NCBI GenBank assembly: GCA_032164295.1
Contig: JAJHTX010000011.1
Coordinates: 1,178,001 to 1,242,000 of the forward strand
From: Inonotus obliquus
Lineage: Eukaryota > Basidiomycota > Agaricomycetes > Hymenochaetales > Hymenochaetaceae
Length of the DNA stretch: 64,000 nucleotides
Reading direction: 5' to 3'
Of this stretch, positions 34,547 to 46,400 are shown piece after piece (within the stretch, counting starts at the first letter, position 1; every line of letters starts with the position of its first letter). The position numbers and the translations under genes are program-made. The notes below the pieces were generated by a model that saw only the letters and a program-made list of their open reading frames with translations, made no database searches and was not told where the DNA came from.

Positions 34547-34946
34547 ATGAACGACCCACGCAGCATGGCAAGTTCCATCCCTTCATCTACCAATTACTAA
34601 ACTTATGAGACTAGGTGATCGGATGGTCCGCGTTAATCCTAGCAGCGGGCACTGGTTATTACTTCGCACGAAAGGATCTGAATGAGAGAAGGAAGGAGCA
34701 GACAAAGCAGGGCCTGAGAGGGCCTGCGCTTGATTGTGAGTAGAATATGTTTTGCATTATTATAATGGGCGAAGATACTGATGTGCCTTTGCAGGGAGGG
34801 AGAGGATTGAGCAGAGTTCAAAAACCGGGACTGCAGAACCTAGCGCGGGCAAAGCTGCTACGAGTACGACGGCAGCAGCTACTACGACCACGACCACAGC
34901 TGGGAGCGGTGCGGGTACACCATCGAAAGCACCTCCACCTCCTTAG
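34547..34946 (+). CDS. 97-aa single-span membrane protein with Thr/Ala-rich tail
   Basis: Three exons (34547-34567, 34615-34735, 34795-34946) join in frame. The first intron has a GC donor (ATG/GCAAGT) with a TAG acceptor; the second is GT-AG. The protein has seven residues, then a hydrophobic span (IGWSALILAAGTGYYFA), then a basic stretch RKDLNERRKEQTKQG and a Thr/Ala/Pro-rich end. A short N-terminus, one span and an adjacent basic helix resemble small fungal mitochondrial membrane proteins. I cannot name the family. It would be missed by methods that demand GT donors. Confidence 0.6.
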
Positions 34947-35086
34947 TATTATGCAAGCAAAATGTCTCGAAAATATTGGATAATATGACGTTCATGTTCA
35001 TTCAAGTCCAGTCTGCGTGCTGCTCGACCAACCGTTCTCCTATACTCATTCTCACTCTTCATCCTTCAGTTCATAGCATCATCAAA

Positions 35087-35810
35087 ATGAGCCATTATTC
35101 AGGTCATATATCAAACAGCCGTGTCCCTCAAGCAAGGGTACGTTCGTTCCTTCTCGTGCATTTCCTGGATTATGGTACGCGAGAGGTGACATTAGCAAAC
35201 AGGTGGCATTCTTCGGCTGCAGTCTTGTAGCAGTCGGTCTCATTGGATTCTACACTCACCTTCATAGAAGGCACCAGCGTAAACACGCTTTGGACGCTGT
35301 CTCGCAGGATGAAGCGCGTGTCTCCTCCTGTACGTCCATCTCTTCCTCCAATAAAGCTATACTAAGACGTTCTCCGTAGGGGAACATCGCATGCTCCAAC
35401 GCGGCAACCCAGTTCCTTCTCCAGACTCTCCCGCCGCCCTGCGCGCGGCTCGCATCGAAGGTCGTTCAACTCCCCTCTCTGCACCCATAACAACACACAA
35501 TGCACGTCATCGTACAGTGGCAGAGGAAGCATCTCTCCTCCCCGTTCACAATTCTCCATCCAGTCTCAAGTCACTCCCCACGGAAGAAAATGGTCGTTCC
35601 ATGAAGTACGCCCAGCCTACAGCTCAGAAAGGTCATTCTGATGGACGTGCGGGGGTGTATACGAAGAATTCCGGATGGCGCGAGGGTATCCATTACGCGA
35701 CAAATGGTAAGACGCCGGTGATGGGTTCAGGTGATGGTGCTGTTGAGGGTGAAGTACGTAAGGTTCAGGAGATAGTTGAAGATGGAGTGAAGAGTGTGTT
35801 AGGAGAGTGA
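35087..35810 (+). CDS. Single-span membrane protein with hydrophilic tail, unknown function
   Basis: Three exons, starting at ATG 35087 and ending at TGA 35808-35810, give about 200 residues. Introns begin GTACGT after GCAAG (about 35138) and GTACGT after TCCTCCT (about 35330). After a 17-residue polar leader comes a span (VAFFGCSLVAVGLIGFYTHL) and a His/Arg-rich juxtamembrane segment. A disordered tail follows, with GWREGIHYATNGKTPVMG near the end. It lies 140 bp downstream of another small membrane-protein gene on the same strand. No family recognised. Confidence 0.55.
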
Positions 35811-36061
35811 GGCATCGACTCGGGATTCGAAGGGGTTCTCGTGTAGGCACGAACTATGAACGCTAGTATTACCTCACTATTCTGTACACTATTCGATGTA
35901 ATAAAACAATATCGATATTCCCTGTCCAAGATTTCGCGTCGTGTCGTGCGTGATCATGGTGATCAGCTTTATCTTATCTCTTATCAGTATTATTCAGCAT
36001 CTAATCTTATCTCTACGAAAGATTTTCACTGAAAGCCAAGACCAACTTCGACTCAACCCCC

Positions 36062-39000
36062 ATGAAGTCCAACTTCAAAGTACGTCTTTCTAGCACTTCA
36101 ATCACGAAATGGTCATATGGATCTAAAGAATTTCGACCCTAGTTTTCGAATTTATGTGGGACAGTTTACCAACAAGGAAACATACTTTTCACGACTGATG
36201 GGAATGAAGTGCTGAGCCCTGTTGGGAATCGGGTGGGGGTGTTTGATTTGGTCAAGTGCGTTGTTTTCTTCATAGTGTTTGCTTTTTCGGGCGTTTGCTT
36301 ATATCTGCCTTCGAACGTACGAAGCAACAAATCATACACTCTATCATTCCAAACGCGTCGGAACATAGCTTGTATAGCCCTAAGTCCAGATGGGTCCATA
36401 TTACTCGCCGTTGATCGTACCGGAAGAGGTGTAGTCTCGAACTTCAGAAAAAGAGGTGCAGGAGGCGTTCTACACCATGTTAACTTTCGTACGAAGTTAC
36501 GAGGAGGGGGAGGGGTGAGGTTTAGTCCGGATGGGAAGTGGGTCGTTGTTGTTGGGTCGAAGGGCGACAATAATGGCGTTGGTAGTGGTGGCGGTGAAAG
36601 AGGAGGGGGAGGAGGGAGGGCAAACGTACAGGTTTGGAAGACGCCGAGTTTGTTTGAGAGGAGTGTTGTACCGTTTGAATTGGTTAGGACTTATACGGGG
36701 CATTTTGATGATGTTGTTAGTGTCGAGTGGGCTGGGGATTCGTCGTGAGTTGGTTCTTTCTAATTTGCCTCTTCCCCTGTTCGGTTTTTGTGTCGTTTCA
36801 TAACTGACTTCACCTTCGCTTTCTCTTTTCCATGATGTTTGTTTGGAATGGGAATGACTAAAACCCTTCTGTCGTGCTCTGTATAGGTGCTTTATCACGA
36901 CTTCAAAAGATATGACGGCACGACTGTTTACACTCCACCCTGTTGAGGGTTTCCGACCCAAGACGTTTGCGGGGCACAGAGATGTTGTTGTAAATGCATA
37001 TTTCTCAGCGGATTGCAAGACAGTAAGTCTGTATTTTGATTTGGTCTGTATGGTCGAAAAAGGTCGCTGAAGAGAACTTGAATTTTGATTCAGATCTATA
37101 CTGTTAGCAGAGACGGCGCACTGTTCGTCTGGTCTGCCAAATCATCTGAAGATGAAGACAGTGACGACGAAGAAACCCCAGAGAACAATCCTTCCACCTC
37201 CGATTCGGAATCCTCTCCTAACAGCAACGCCATCGCAAACACACGTTGGGGAATCTCCAAACGTCACTACTTCAACCAAACCAACTCCAAAGTCGTCTGC
37301 ACTACGTTCCACACTCAAAGTAACCTCCTCGTCATCGGGTTCTCAACAGGGACTTTCAGTCTCTACGAGGTCCAACCCTCATCCATCAACAATATCCATA
37401 CACTCAGCATCTCACACTCCAATATCACTAGCGTCGCTATCAACTCTTCGGGGGAGTGGCTAGCTTTCGGTTCGTCTAAACTCGGCCAACTCGTGATTTG
37501 GGAATGGCAATCCGAGTCGTATATCCTGAAACAACAAGGTCATTATTTCGATATGAATACCCTTGCATGGTCGAGTGATGGGAAATACGTTGCTACGGGT
37601 GGAGACGACGCAAAAGTCAAGGTGTGGAATACGACTTCAGGTTTTTGTTTCGTCACTTTCAGCGAGCATACCGCGTCCATCTCCCAAGTCGAATTCGCAA
37701 AACAAGGTCAAATACTCTTTTCCGCATCCCTCGACGGGACAGTTCGAGCTTTCGATCTAATCCGCTATCGAAATTTCCGGACCTTCACATCCCCATCACC
37801 CGTCCAATTTTCCTGTTTAGCTGTTGAACCAAGTGGAGAAGTTATCGCAGCAGGTTCGACGGATAACAACTTCCAAATTTTCTTATGGTCAGTCCAAACG
37901 GGGAAATTACTCGATATTCTCAGTGGACATGAAGGACCTGTGAGTGGGTTGGCGTTCTCCCCTACGAGTAATGTTTTGGCCAGTGGGTCGTGGGATAAGA
38001 CTGTCCGTCTTTGGAACGTGTTTGATCGATCGAGGAATGTCGAACCTTTTCAACTCAACTCGGACGTTCTGGCGTTAGTATTTCGACCTGATGGGAAGGA
38101 ATTGGCCGTTTCTTCACTTGATGGTCAAATCACCTTTTTCGACCTTGCTCAAGGTCGACAAGTCCAGTTGATTGAAGGACGCCTTGATATTTCGGGAGGA
38201 CGAAAACATGATTCCAGACGAACTGCTAAAAACGGAACGGAAGGAAAGAGTTTTAACTCATTGGCGTATTCGGTTGATGGAGAATGCTTAATCGCGGGAG
38301 GGAATAGTAAATTCGTTTGCTTATATGAGGTTAGGGATGGCGTGTTATTAGGAAAGTTTGGGATTAGTGAGAATCTGGATTTGGACGGGACGGAAGAATT
38401 ACTCGATAGTCGAAGGATGACGGAGGCAGGGGTGGATTTGGATTTGATTGATGGATATGAAGAGGGAGATGACGAGGATTTGGAGGATAGGTTGGATGAG
38501 AGTCTTCCTGGCGCGAGGAGAGGTGATTTGTCGAAGAGGAAGTATCGAAGGGAAGTACGAACGAAATGCGTCAGGTTCTCACCGTTAGGAACCGCATGGG
38601 CAGCGGCATCAACCGAAGGTCTACTCATCTACACCAACACCTTCTCCCCATCTTCTGAACTCTTCGACCCAATCGACCTCACACTCGACCTCACCCCTTC
38701 TACCATCCTCCAAACTCTCCATCAAGAAAAACAATACCTTGCGGCTCTCATCATGGCGTTCCGATTAGGAGAAATGAAGTTGGTGAAAGAGGTTTATGAA
38801 AATGTACCGAAAGAAGATGTTGGGATTGTTGCTAGGGAGTTACCAAAGGTTTATTTGGAGAGGTTGGTAAGGTTTGTTGCTGGGAGAGTTGATCCTGGTC
38901 CCGGTTCGTCTGGTATCTCGTCCTCGAGTTATAATCTCGTTTCCGCTACTACTACGACTCCAAATGGGGGTCAGAATGGACGTCGAAACCCGACTCGAAC

Positions 39001-39403
39001 GGCCAGTGGCAGTGGAACGAACGCATCCCCACATATAGAATTCGACCTCCTCTGGATACGTTCTATCCTCTTCTCGCATGGTCGGTTCCTTAAGGAAAGA
39101 TCAACGGAGTACGCGAGTGCTTTGAGAGCTGTTTGGCGAGCTCTGGTTGACGTTCAGGAAGGGATTCTGAGAATGTGAGTCGAGTCGACTTGTTTTTTTG
39201 ATTCCCTTTACTTCCGAATTCCAACTGATCTATGCCTTTTTTATTGCTATTATAGATGTGACGAGAACAATGCGACGCTTTCGTTCCTTATTGATCAATC
39301 CAAAGCAAAAGCGGGAGTTAAGACTCGGGAATCTCGAGGAGAGAAGAACACTGGGGAGGTTGATGAGTTGCATCGTGAAGACAGTATGCAAATAGATGTT
39401 TAA
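36062..39403 (+). CDS. PWP2: Periodic tryptophan protein 2 (PWP2/UTP1), UTP-B subcomplex of the SSU processome
   Basis: PWP2 is a WD40 scaffold of the U3 snoRNP-containing processome, needed for 18S rRNA processing in the nucleolus. ATG 36062 opens an 18-nt first exon (MKSNFK), and GT-AG introns follow at 36080, 36255, 36746, 37021 and 39176. The frame then runs to TAA 39401-39403, giving about 900 residues. The family N-terminus (FSNLCGTVYQQGN, then DLVNNKSYTL) is clear. The first WD40 propeller includes LSPDGSILLAVD, FSPDGKWVVVVG, YTGHFDDVVSVEW and FAGHRDVVVNAYF. The second includes WSSDGKYVATGGDDAKVKVW, FSEHTASISQVEF and ASGSWDKTVRLW. A C-terminal Utp12 region is recognisable (LQTLHQEKQYLAALIMAFRL, EFDLLWIRSILFSHGRFL). 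A Gly-rich insert (about 36575-36630) expands an early blade loop. No disruption was seen. Confidence 0.95.
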
Positions 39404-39737
39404 AACCTTTATAGAACGAATGAATCGTTTTTGTTCGCTGGATAGACTTGATAAAGAGAGAAAAGAGGCAATGAGCATATGCATACATATTTTCACAGTA
39501 AGTCTCAAGAAAAGATGTTATTGTGATGTCCTCATGGCATCATTTGTGTACATTGTCTGTAGTTATTGTACAGTATAAATGGATATCAACTTTTTCGTTG
39601 GATGCGCGTACTTTGCGTTTCGTGGTTTGGAATCGTCCGTTGGAAGAGGATTGGGAACGGGGAGGGACGATTCAACGTAATCGCCATTGTTTGGTCCGTA
39701 AACAAAATGTTAGAGCCGCCGAAACGACGAAACGAGT
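39404..39737. other. Short intergenic region between convergent genes
   Basis: Contains 3' untranslated sequence of PWP2 and of the sugar transporter. No further features seen. Confidence 0.5.
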
Positions 39738-42006
39738 CTAGACTTTCCGAACCTCCCTCTCCGACGCTGCCTTGGATACACGCTTCGCTTTCTTCCCTTT
39801 ATTCTCCTCCAAGTCCTCGTCCCGAGACGAAGAACTAGCTTTCTCGTCCTCCTCTCTCACGTCTCCATCCCCACGACCGTCGTGAAACCCACTCTGACCG
39901 ACCTCATTACTGGCTTGATTCTCAATCTTCTCCATAGCTTCTTGTCCGTCGAACAAGGCTGAAGTTTCTTCTAGTGTTAGACCTTTCGTTTCGACTATGT
40001 ATATGGTGACGAAGAGGAGTTCGAAGACGAGCCAGCAGCAGTAGACGATCTATTCCATTCGTTCCATGGGATGAGTATTGTTTGTTAGGTTATTAGATTA
40101 GACGATATGGGACAAGATGAAACGCACGTAGTACTTCCACCCGAGTTTGCCAAGAGCGATGGGGTTGACGTATTGGTTGAATATGATCGAGATGGATACG
40201 GATAAGTTGAATATCATAAGTCCCTTCGCGCGGATATCGTATGGAAGGATCTCCACGGTGTACGAAACAATCAGCGGTGTAAACGCAATACTATAACACA
40301 AGTCAGTCGGTTCAAATCAGTTCCTGCAGCGTCATAAAGAGAAAGAAGCTCACTCGTAAGCAGCATAAAACAAGAAAATAAATGCAATAACAGCATGTGC
40401 CGAACCCGGATTTCCCTTCTGGGCAAACAACGCCGAACAAACCGTCTGAAGGGTAAAGAAGACCAACATCCCCGCACATGAGCTGATAAATAACTTCCTT
40501 CTCCCGACTCGCTCCACCAGAAACGCCGCTCCCAACGCAATAACCAGATTCCAAATTTGCAAAATCCCATTGATTAAAAGCTGCACCGTTGGATCCGTAA
40601 TACCAATGGCGTCGAAAACCTTGTTCAGGTAGAATGAGACTAAACCATTTCCGGACCATTGAGAGAAGAAAGCTATGGCGACGATGATTCGTAGACGTTT
40701 TAGGTTGCCTCGTGTTTTGAAGAGGGAGGGGAACCCTGGAGATTGGTGGGTTAGAGTACGTTCGAAGTTGATTGCGGCCCTGATTTCCTCGAATTCGTAT
40801 TGGACAAGCGGATCGTGTCTGATTTTTTTCGCCCAAAGTTAGCATGATTGACCAAATGACCGATAGATCGATGGAGAGATGGAGAGATGGATGTGGAGGG
40901 AGGACGGTTACTTACTCGTTGCCGTCTGCGTGATAATATGCGAGTGTTCTGAGAGCTTGTGTTTCTCGACCTTTGGCGACGAGCCACCTTGGTGATTCCG
41001 GAGCGAACCATATAAAGCAAATTTGTAGAACAGACGGTAAGCCCTGAAGAACCGATGGAAGTCTCCAAGCCCAAGAGGTAGGAATCTTGAAACTACCGAA
41101 CGTCGTCCATGCAGCACTGTGAAATTCGATTACGGATTTGTTAGGAGACCTAACTCCGAGATTACAGATCGAAGCCTACGAACATAATTGATCCGAGATA
41201 CCACAGAGAGTTATACATTGACGTTGCCGGTGCGCGATGCGGAGGGTAGGCCACCTCTGAGACGAGCATCGGGGCAGAGTTTGATGCGAAAGTCAAACCG
41301 AAGCCGATTAGGAATCTAGAAATAGGATGTTATAAGACAGAACAGAGCATTGATATGAGTACCATACCGGGCTCCAATGAACATATTGACACTGTTAGAT
41401 GCCTGGAGTTATGTGCTTCATTATTTGTTTCAAGGTTTCAAAGATAAGACAACGCACTGTCTGGATCGCCGTTGCAGCACACATCAACAGTGCACCAAAG
41501 AAAATCGTGGGACGTCGGCCCAACCCATCCGAGAAGTAAGGGGCAAATGGATATGCCCCGAGGGAGCCGATGTTCTATATTTCGCGCTACCAGTAAGGAC
41601 AGGCCATATGGTCAATTGATCAACGATTACCTGTATGGCATTAAGTAACCCTAGCATCCCACCCGTCGGCCTGTTGAAGTCATCCTCCCATTGCGTTAAC
41701 GACTGGAGTCCATTCATCATACTCCCGTCATACCCATTGGTAGTAGAGGTGATAAGGCTGGATTAATCGTGAATAAGTAAACACATAGTATGCTTGTGCA
41801 TCGATGATGGGCTCACAATAGCAAGATCCAGAAATTCAGACAGATAAGCCTGCATAACAGAATATCCTCGTCAGTCGTTGTTGCAAGTGCGCTGATGGGG
41901 GGAGGCGTGCAGCTTACCGCCAGTTGTTATGGAACTTGCGACTAGGGTCTAACAGATGTTGCCATCCGCCTTGATCACCACTGACAACGATGGCACCTGC
42001 ACCCAT
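39738..42006 (-). CDS. MFS sugar transporter (lactose permease/hexose transporter-like)
   Basis: A twelve-span proton-coupled or facilitative sugar carrier of the plasma membrane. Exons include 42006-41918, 41849-41817, 41757-41631 and 41574-41458, followed by several more down to the stop at 39738; all junctions I checked keep frame. Start is ATG 42006 (MGAGAIVVSGDQGG). Signatures in order: NGYDGSMMNGLQ in span 1; GLGRRPT after span 2; FLIGFGLTFASNSAPMLVSEVAYPPHRAP around spans 4-5; PESPRWLVAKGR before the central loop; VERVGRRKLF after span 8; and VETKGLTLEET at the end of span 12. The cytosolic tail is rich in Glu, Asp and Lys. The order matches fungal sugar transporters closely. Substrate cannot be fixed from sequence, although the start and the NGYDGS motif resemble fungal lactose/cellobiose permease-type carriers. 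Confidence 0.9.
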
Positions 42007-43491
42007 ACTGTTGGAGTTGGTAGTACTGAGAATGAGGCCGAACGGTCCGCACGAGAAGGAATAAGAGAAGGGCACGTACCATATTTATGTGTACCTAGTG
42101 AAGCAGGACCCCAAGGTATCGGAGGAAATCATTCTGTACCAGAAAACTTCGTCCTCCCGGGGCTACTCACGTATAGTGGCAAAATTTGTTCCGGACTCGG
42201 AAGATAGGGCGAGCGAGCGGAACCGGTACTTGAATAAGTGAATTGTGGAGCATGCTGGAGGAATTCTTCCACGAATTGTGTATGTGCAAGTTTCGCAGAA
42301 ATTATCGTCATCATCGCCAATTTTGTCATGTTTTTCCGACATCAATTTGACGTGTACCGGTTCAGATGGGTCAGTCCGAAAATATAGATATGTCTTTGTA
42401 TCCGTGACATATCGAAGATCGGCATGTCTCCAAGCACCTCGATGCAGTAAAGAAGTTCTCTCTGCGTTCCAAGAGCCTGATATTACCAGCTAATCAGTCG
42501 ATATCATTTCTTGAACAAAAGCTTACGAGGGTGCCAGTGGTACGTGTTTGCGTAGCCCTTCGAAGGGTTTCCCGCGATCCAGGGTTTCACCGAGGAAGTT
42601 AGAAGGGTGTGCTTCGATAGGACACGAGTAAGTCGTGAGTCTCGAGAATCTAGGAACATTACTCACCGTCGCGCGATTGCTCGCATAAGTGTGTGGAGGC
42701 TGTGGTTGTCCCTGACTATCTTGAAGTAGGTGGGTACGGCCATCCCATTCTACTTTAGTTCAATCTCCCACCGCGTTCGACCTGTTCTATCGTCAATCAA
42801 ACTCAAGAAACCAGGGTCAATACCCACGGCATTGTTTCAAATGCAAAGAGGGAATCAAGAGCTCTCAGGAAAACGGTTGAAAACTAGCTGTCACCTATGG
42901 ATGCACGTCACTAGAAGTACGAGCCAGATTTCCAGACTTCTGAAATGATGTCGGAACTTTTGCCAGGTGCTAACGATACGATGACGCCAGCGTTTTGCGA
43001 GCCCAGTTCAGGTCAAATTCGTCAATAGAGTTTCCAATGCAAAATACAGAGTCAACCATAGGAGCCAAGAGAATCGAGGAAGTTCAGTCTACGGTAGCTT
43101 GTCGGAGGTTCTATTATTAACTTGTGAGTTTATCAGAGGCGCCATACTATATTGGTGAGAAGCTGGAAGAGAAAAGCCGCACCTTTTTGATAATCATGAC
43201 TTCTCAAGATGATAAATCCATTTCCTATCGCGCTTGCATCATCGGAATTAATATCGGGCTTTTGTTATCCGAGTGACGACGGTTATGTCCTTCCTTGTCT
43301 TCCTTGACTGCAGATACTGAAGGTAAACGTAAACGATGCGAGAGAAGGGGGGACGAAAGCATAATGCACAAATTCTAATTGATTGAATGGAGGAATACAA
43401 CCGAAATCCATGACAGCACCAAAGTCGAGAAATAGATGCTTGGGGAAGAAATATAGCAAAGTATAATATACGACGGGTAATATTCCAACAC
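42007..43491. other. Intergenic region between sugar transporter and ATG11
   Basis: About 1.5 kb with no gene I can support. The left part should be the transporter promoter and the right part the ATG11 3' region. Confidence 0.4.
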
Positions 43492-46400
43492 TTATTGGTT
43501 GCTAACTTTCTTTAACAATTCAGAAGCAGGGGTGTGGGAGTCGGCAATGGCAGCGTCCGGATTTGCAGAGGACGAGTGTGATGTTGAAGTGATGCCAGTG
43601 TAAGGTACAGTGCTATCCATAATCTGGTCTGGCTGAACGCTTACATCGGAATCTGCAGTAGGCTTCCTTCTTCTTCCAAGGGAGAGAAGACTAGCCAGAG
43701 TACTGGTCGCCGTGGTTCCCGCTTTGGGAGTAACGGACGGACTAGTCGGCGATCTTCTGCTGATCTTCACTAGGGTGGTCGGAGAGACGTGCTCTGACGT
43801 CGTGCGCCGTCTGCTCCATAGTGCGTTCGACATCCCTTCTGATACTGAAAGGGTTGGTGAAGGCGTTGATCCTTCGATTGGGCTCGTAGCATGTCGTTCG
43901 TGCCTTTCATATGCTCCAGGAATCCCTCCCGAAGACGCAAAACTCGTTGGTGGAGAGCTGGTTGGATTGTCAGACGAAAGTGCAGTCGTAGGTGCTGCCT
44001 TTGAGGACGACCCTGCAACCCCGCCTTTCGGAAAGGGTGCAAGCCGACCACCGCTAAAGGAAACTCTCGATTGCGAACTGGCACGAGAACCTGGCCTTAG
44101 TGGCGAAGGAATAGGTGGAGAATGAGCGATGCTCGTGACACGGGTAGGGGAAGGCGGAGCAGGACCATTAGATTTCGTTGGCATGGAAGGCGTTCTGCTT
44201 CGCGACTCAGTAGGCGGAGTACCTGGAATAGTCTCTAAAGGAGTTTCTGATGACCCTGCCTGTGCAAGTAGCCGAGATAATGAGGATGGTCCTGCTGACG
44301 CGGAGTTGGACCGACTCCGCACAGGGAAGAGATGTGAGTTTGGAGACCGTGTTGGACCTAGTGGCTCCGCGGCAGAAGACGCATTCTGCGTAACTTCGTC
44401 CAGAGGGGGGCTTATGGGACGTTCTAAAGGAGGGGAACTTGACAATTGTCCTTGGGTCTGCCTCGTTGACGATTTCCTGCGCTTCTGGGCGTCAGCACCA
44501 GGACGAGTCCAATCCTCAACTTCAAGCATGTAATACTTGATACCATCACCGAGACCGTATGGGTTACTACTTGGATCCTAAGAACGGATGATTAGCACCT
44601 GTAGTGTGAATCACCTATACATGATCGGCTCACCCTTGCATCAACAATCCTTTCACTGATGGATGTGATGCGAGCGACAATCCATTCTCGGGTCTTGAGC
44701 TGTTCAGCGAGTCGTCCTGTAGCATTGAGGAAGTAGTGTGGGAATGAGACTGCTCCAAATCAGATATCAGCCTTCCATCAGTACCAAACTCGGTGTTGCT
44801 CACCATTGAATGCCGCCCACGGCTTGGATACCGAATTCCTCGTGGGTAAGAAGAGCGCGAGGTCACCTTTTGCGAAGTTTCTGAACGTAATCTTTCCCTT
44901 CGCACGCTCGCGATATTCCCTACATTGCTTCTGCCATTTGCGCATGACAGAACCAACCTTCGTAACAACTTCCGAGAATGAGTCCAAATCGTAAGACCGG
45001 AGTATTTCCAGAGCTGCGGCAGGGTCCGTCGGATCAATTGGAGTAGCGTCTTCGCGGAGTGGAGACATGGGCAGCCGCGGTGGCGTTAAGACTACCGACT
45101 CAGAGGGGTTTACACCATTCTTCATAGCCTGGGCGGGGTGGGCGGAAAGAGGTTGGAGCATTGCGAGTGTCTTTGTGTGACAATCGCGGAATGCGATTGC
45201 CACGTCTAGTATCTGTGCAACAAGACGGTCACGATCGGCGATTTTTTGCTCGTAGTCCGACTGTGACGCTCGACCTTCCGATAGGTCATTCCGAAGGACC
45301 CGCTCAACGTGCCTCGCCTCGCGTAACTCGTGTTCCGTTCTCTGCAACTCCTCTCGAAGGCCCACTGCGTCAGCACTCAGGAGCTCGATCTCTGCACGAG
45401 CTTTCTTCAGCTGTCGCTCGTTCTCCTCAAGCTGCGCCCGTGCCTCGAAGAATCGTTGTTCAAGGACAGCTCGGTCCCCGTCAGCCTCTGCGATATGATC
45501 CCTCATGATACGATCATGCTCAAGAGCCTGCGCGCGAAGCAGACGTTCCTTCTGCTCATTCACTTCTTGCAGTGCTCGGTTTGCAGCGGCATTCTCAGAG
45601 CGAGCTGCCTCAATTTGCGCCCGGAGATCCTCACCACGACCTCGCGCCTCAGCAAGGCTGCGCAATGTTTCCGTCTGGTCAGCGAGTAGCTGAGCTACAC
45701 GTTTCGCGTGAGTCGCTTCGAGTGTTTCCACTTCCTCATGCTCTTCGTGCATTCGCGAAAGTTCGAGTCGTAACGTCTCAGCTTCTTGTGCATGTTTCGT
45801 TGCTTCCGCTAATGCGTCAACTTGTCCTTTGCGCAGTGCCTCGACATCCGCGATCAATTCCGTATGCCGTTGCTCAAGAATCTTCCGAGCCACTAATTCG
45901 GACTCATTCTGCGCTTTAAGCGAACGTACTTCGCGCTCGAGTGCTTCAAGTTGCCCCCGCTCTTGCTGGGTTGATTCCGATGAATTGTGCAACTGTTCTT
46001 TGAGTTGAGAGATTTCGGCCTCGTATTGCTCCCGCTCCTTTGCAAAAGTACCTTCCTTCTCGGCATTCTCCTTTTCGAGAGACGAAAGTCGTTCGGAAAG
46101 CTCTTGAAATGCCACCTCGTCCGCTTCCGTTACTACAGTAATCAATGATCAGCTAAGCAAGCATGGAATAGATGGGGTGGTGTACTCACGTCTTCTCCGA
46201 GATAGTGACATGCGGGAGGACGATAGTACTACTCAGTTGCAATCAGCTTTTACAAGGGGAGTGAAATGTGAATGAATTTTGCATACATGAACGTTCCACT
46301 ACTTTCTCAAAGGATGCTTCAATCCCATCCATCCTTTCAATAAGCTTTATAAATGCTGCACGTGTCTCCTTCAGCGAATGTGTGGGAGTGCGAGGTTCGG

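Noticed and set aside
36497..37018. Long minus-strand open frame opposite PWP2
   Set aside because: It is the antisense shadow of a strongly conserved WD40 coding region.
40300..40325. GGTTCAAATC sequence resembling a tRNA T-arm
   Set aside because: It falls in an intron of the sugar transporter and no acceptor stem, D-arm or anticodon arm can be built around it.
42540..42600. CCTTCGAAGGG hairpin as a tRNA or terminator candidate
   Set aside because: There is no matching cloverleaf, and fungal protein genes do not use simple hairpin terminators.
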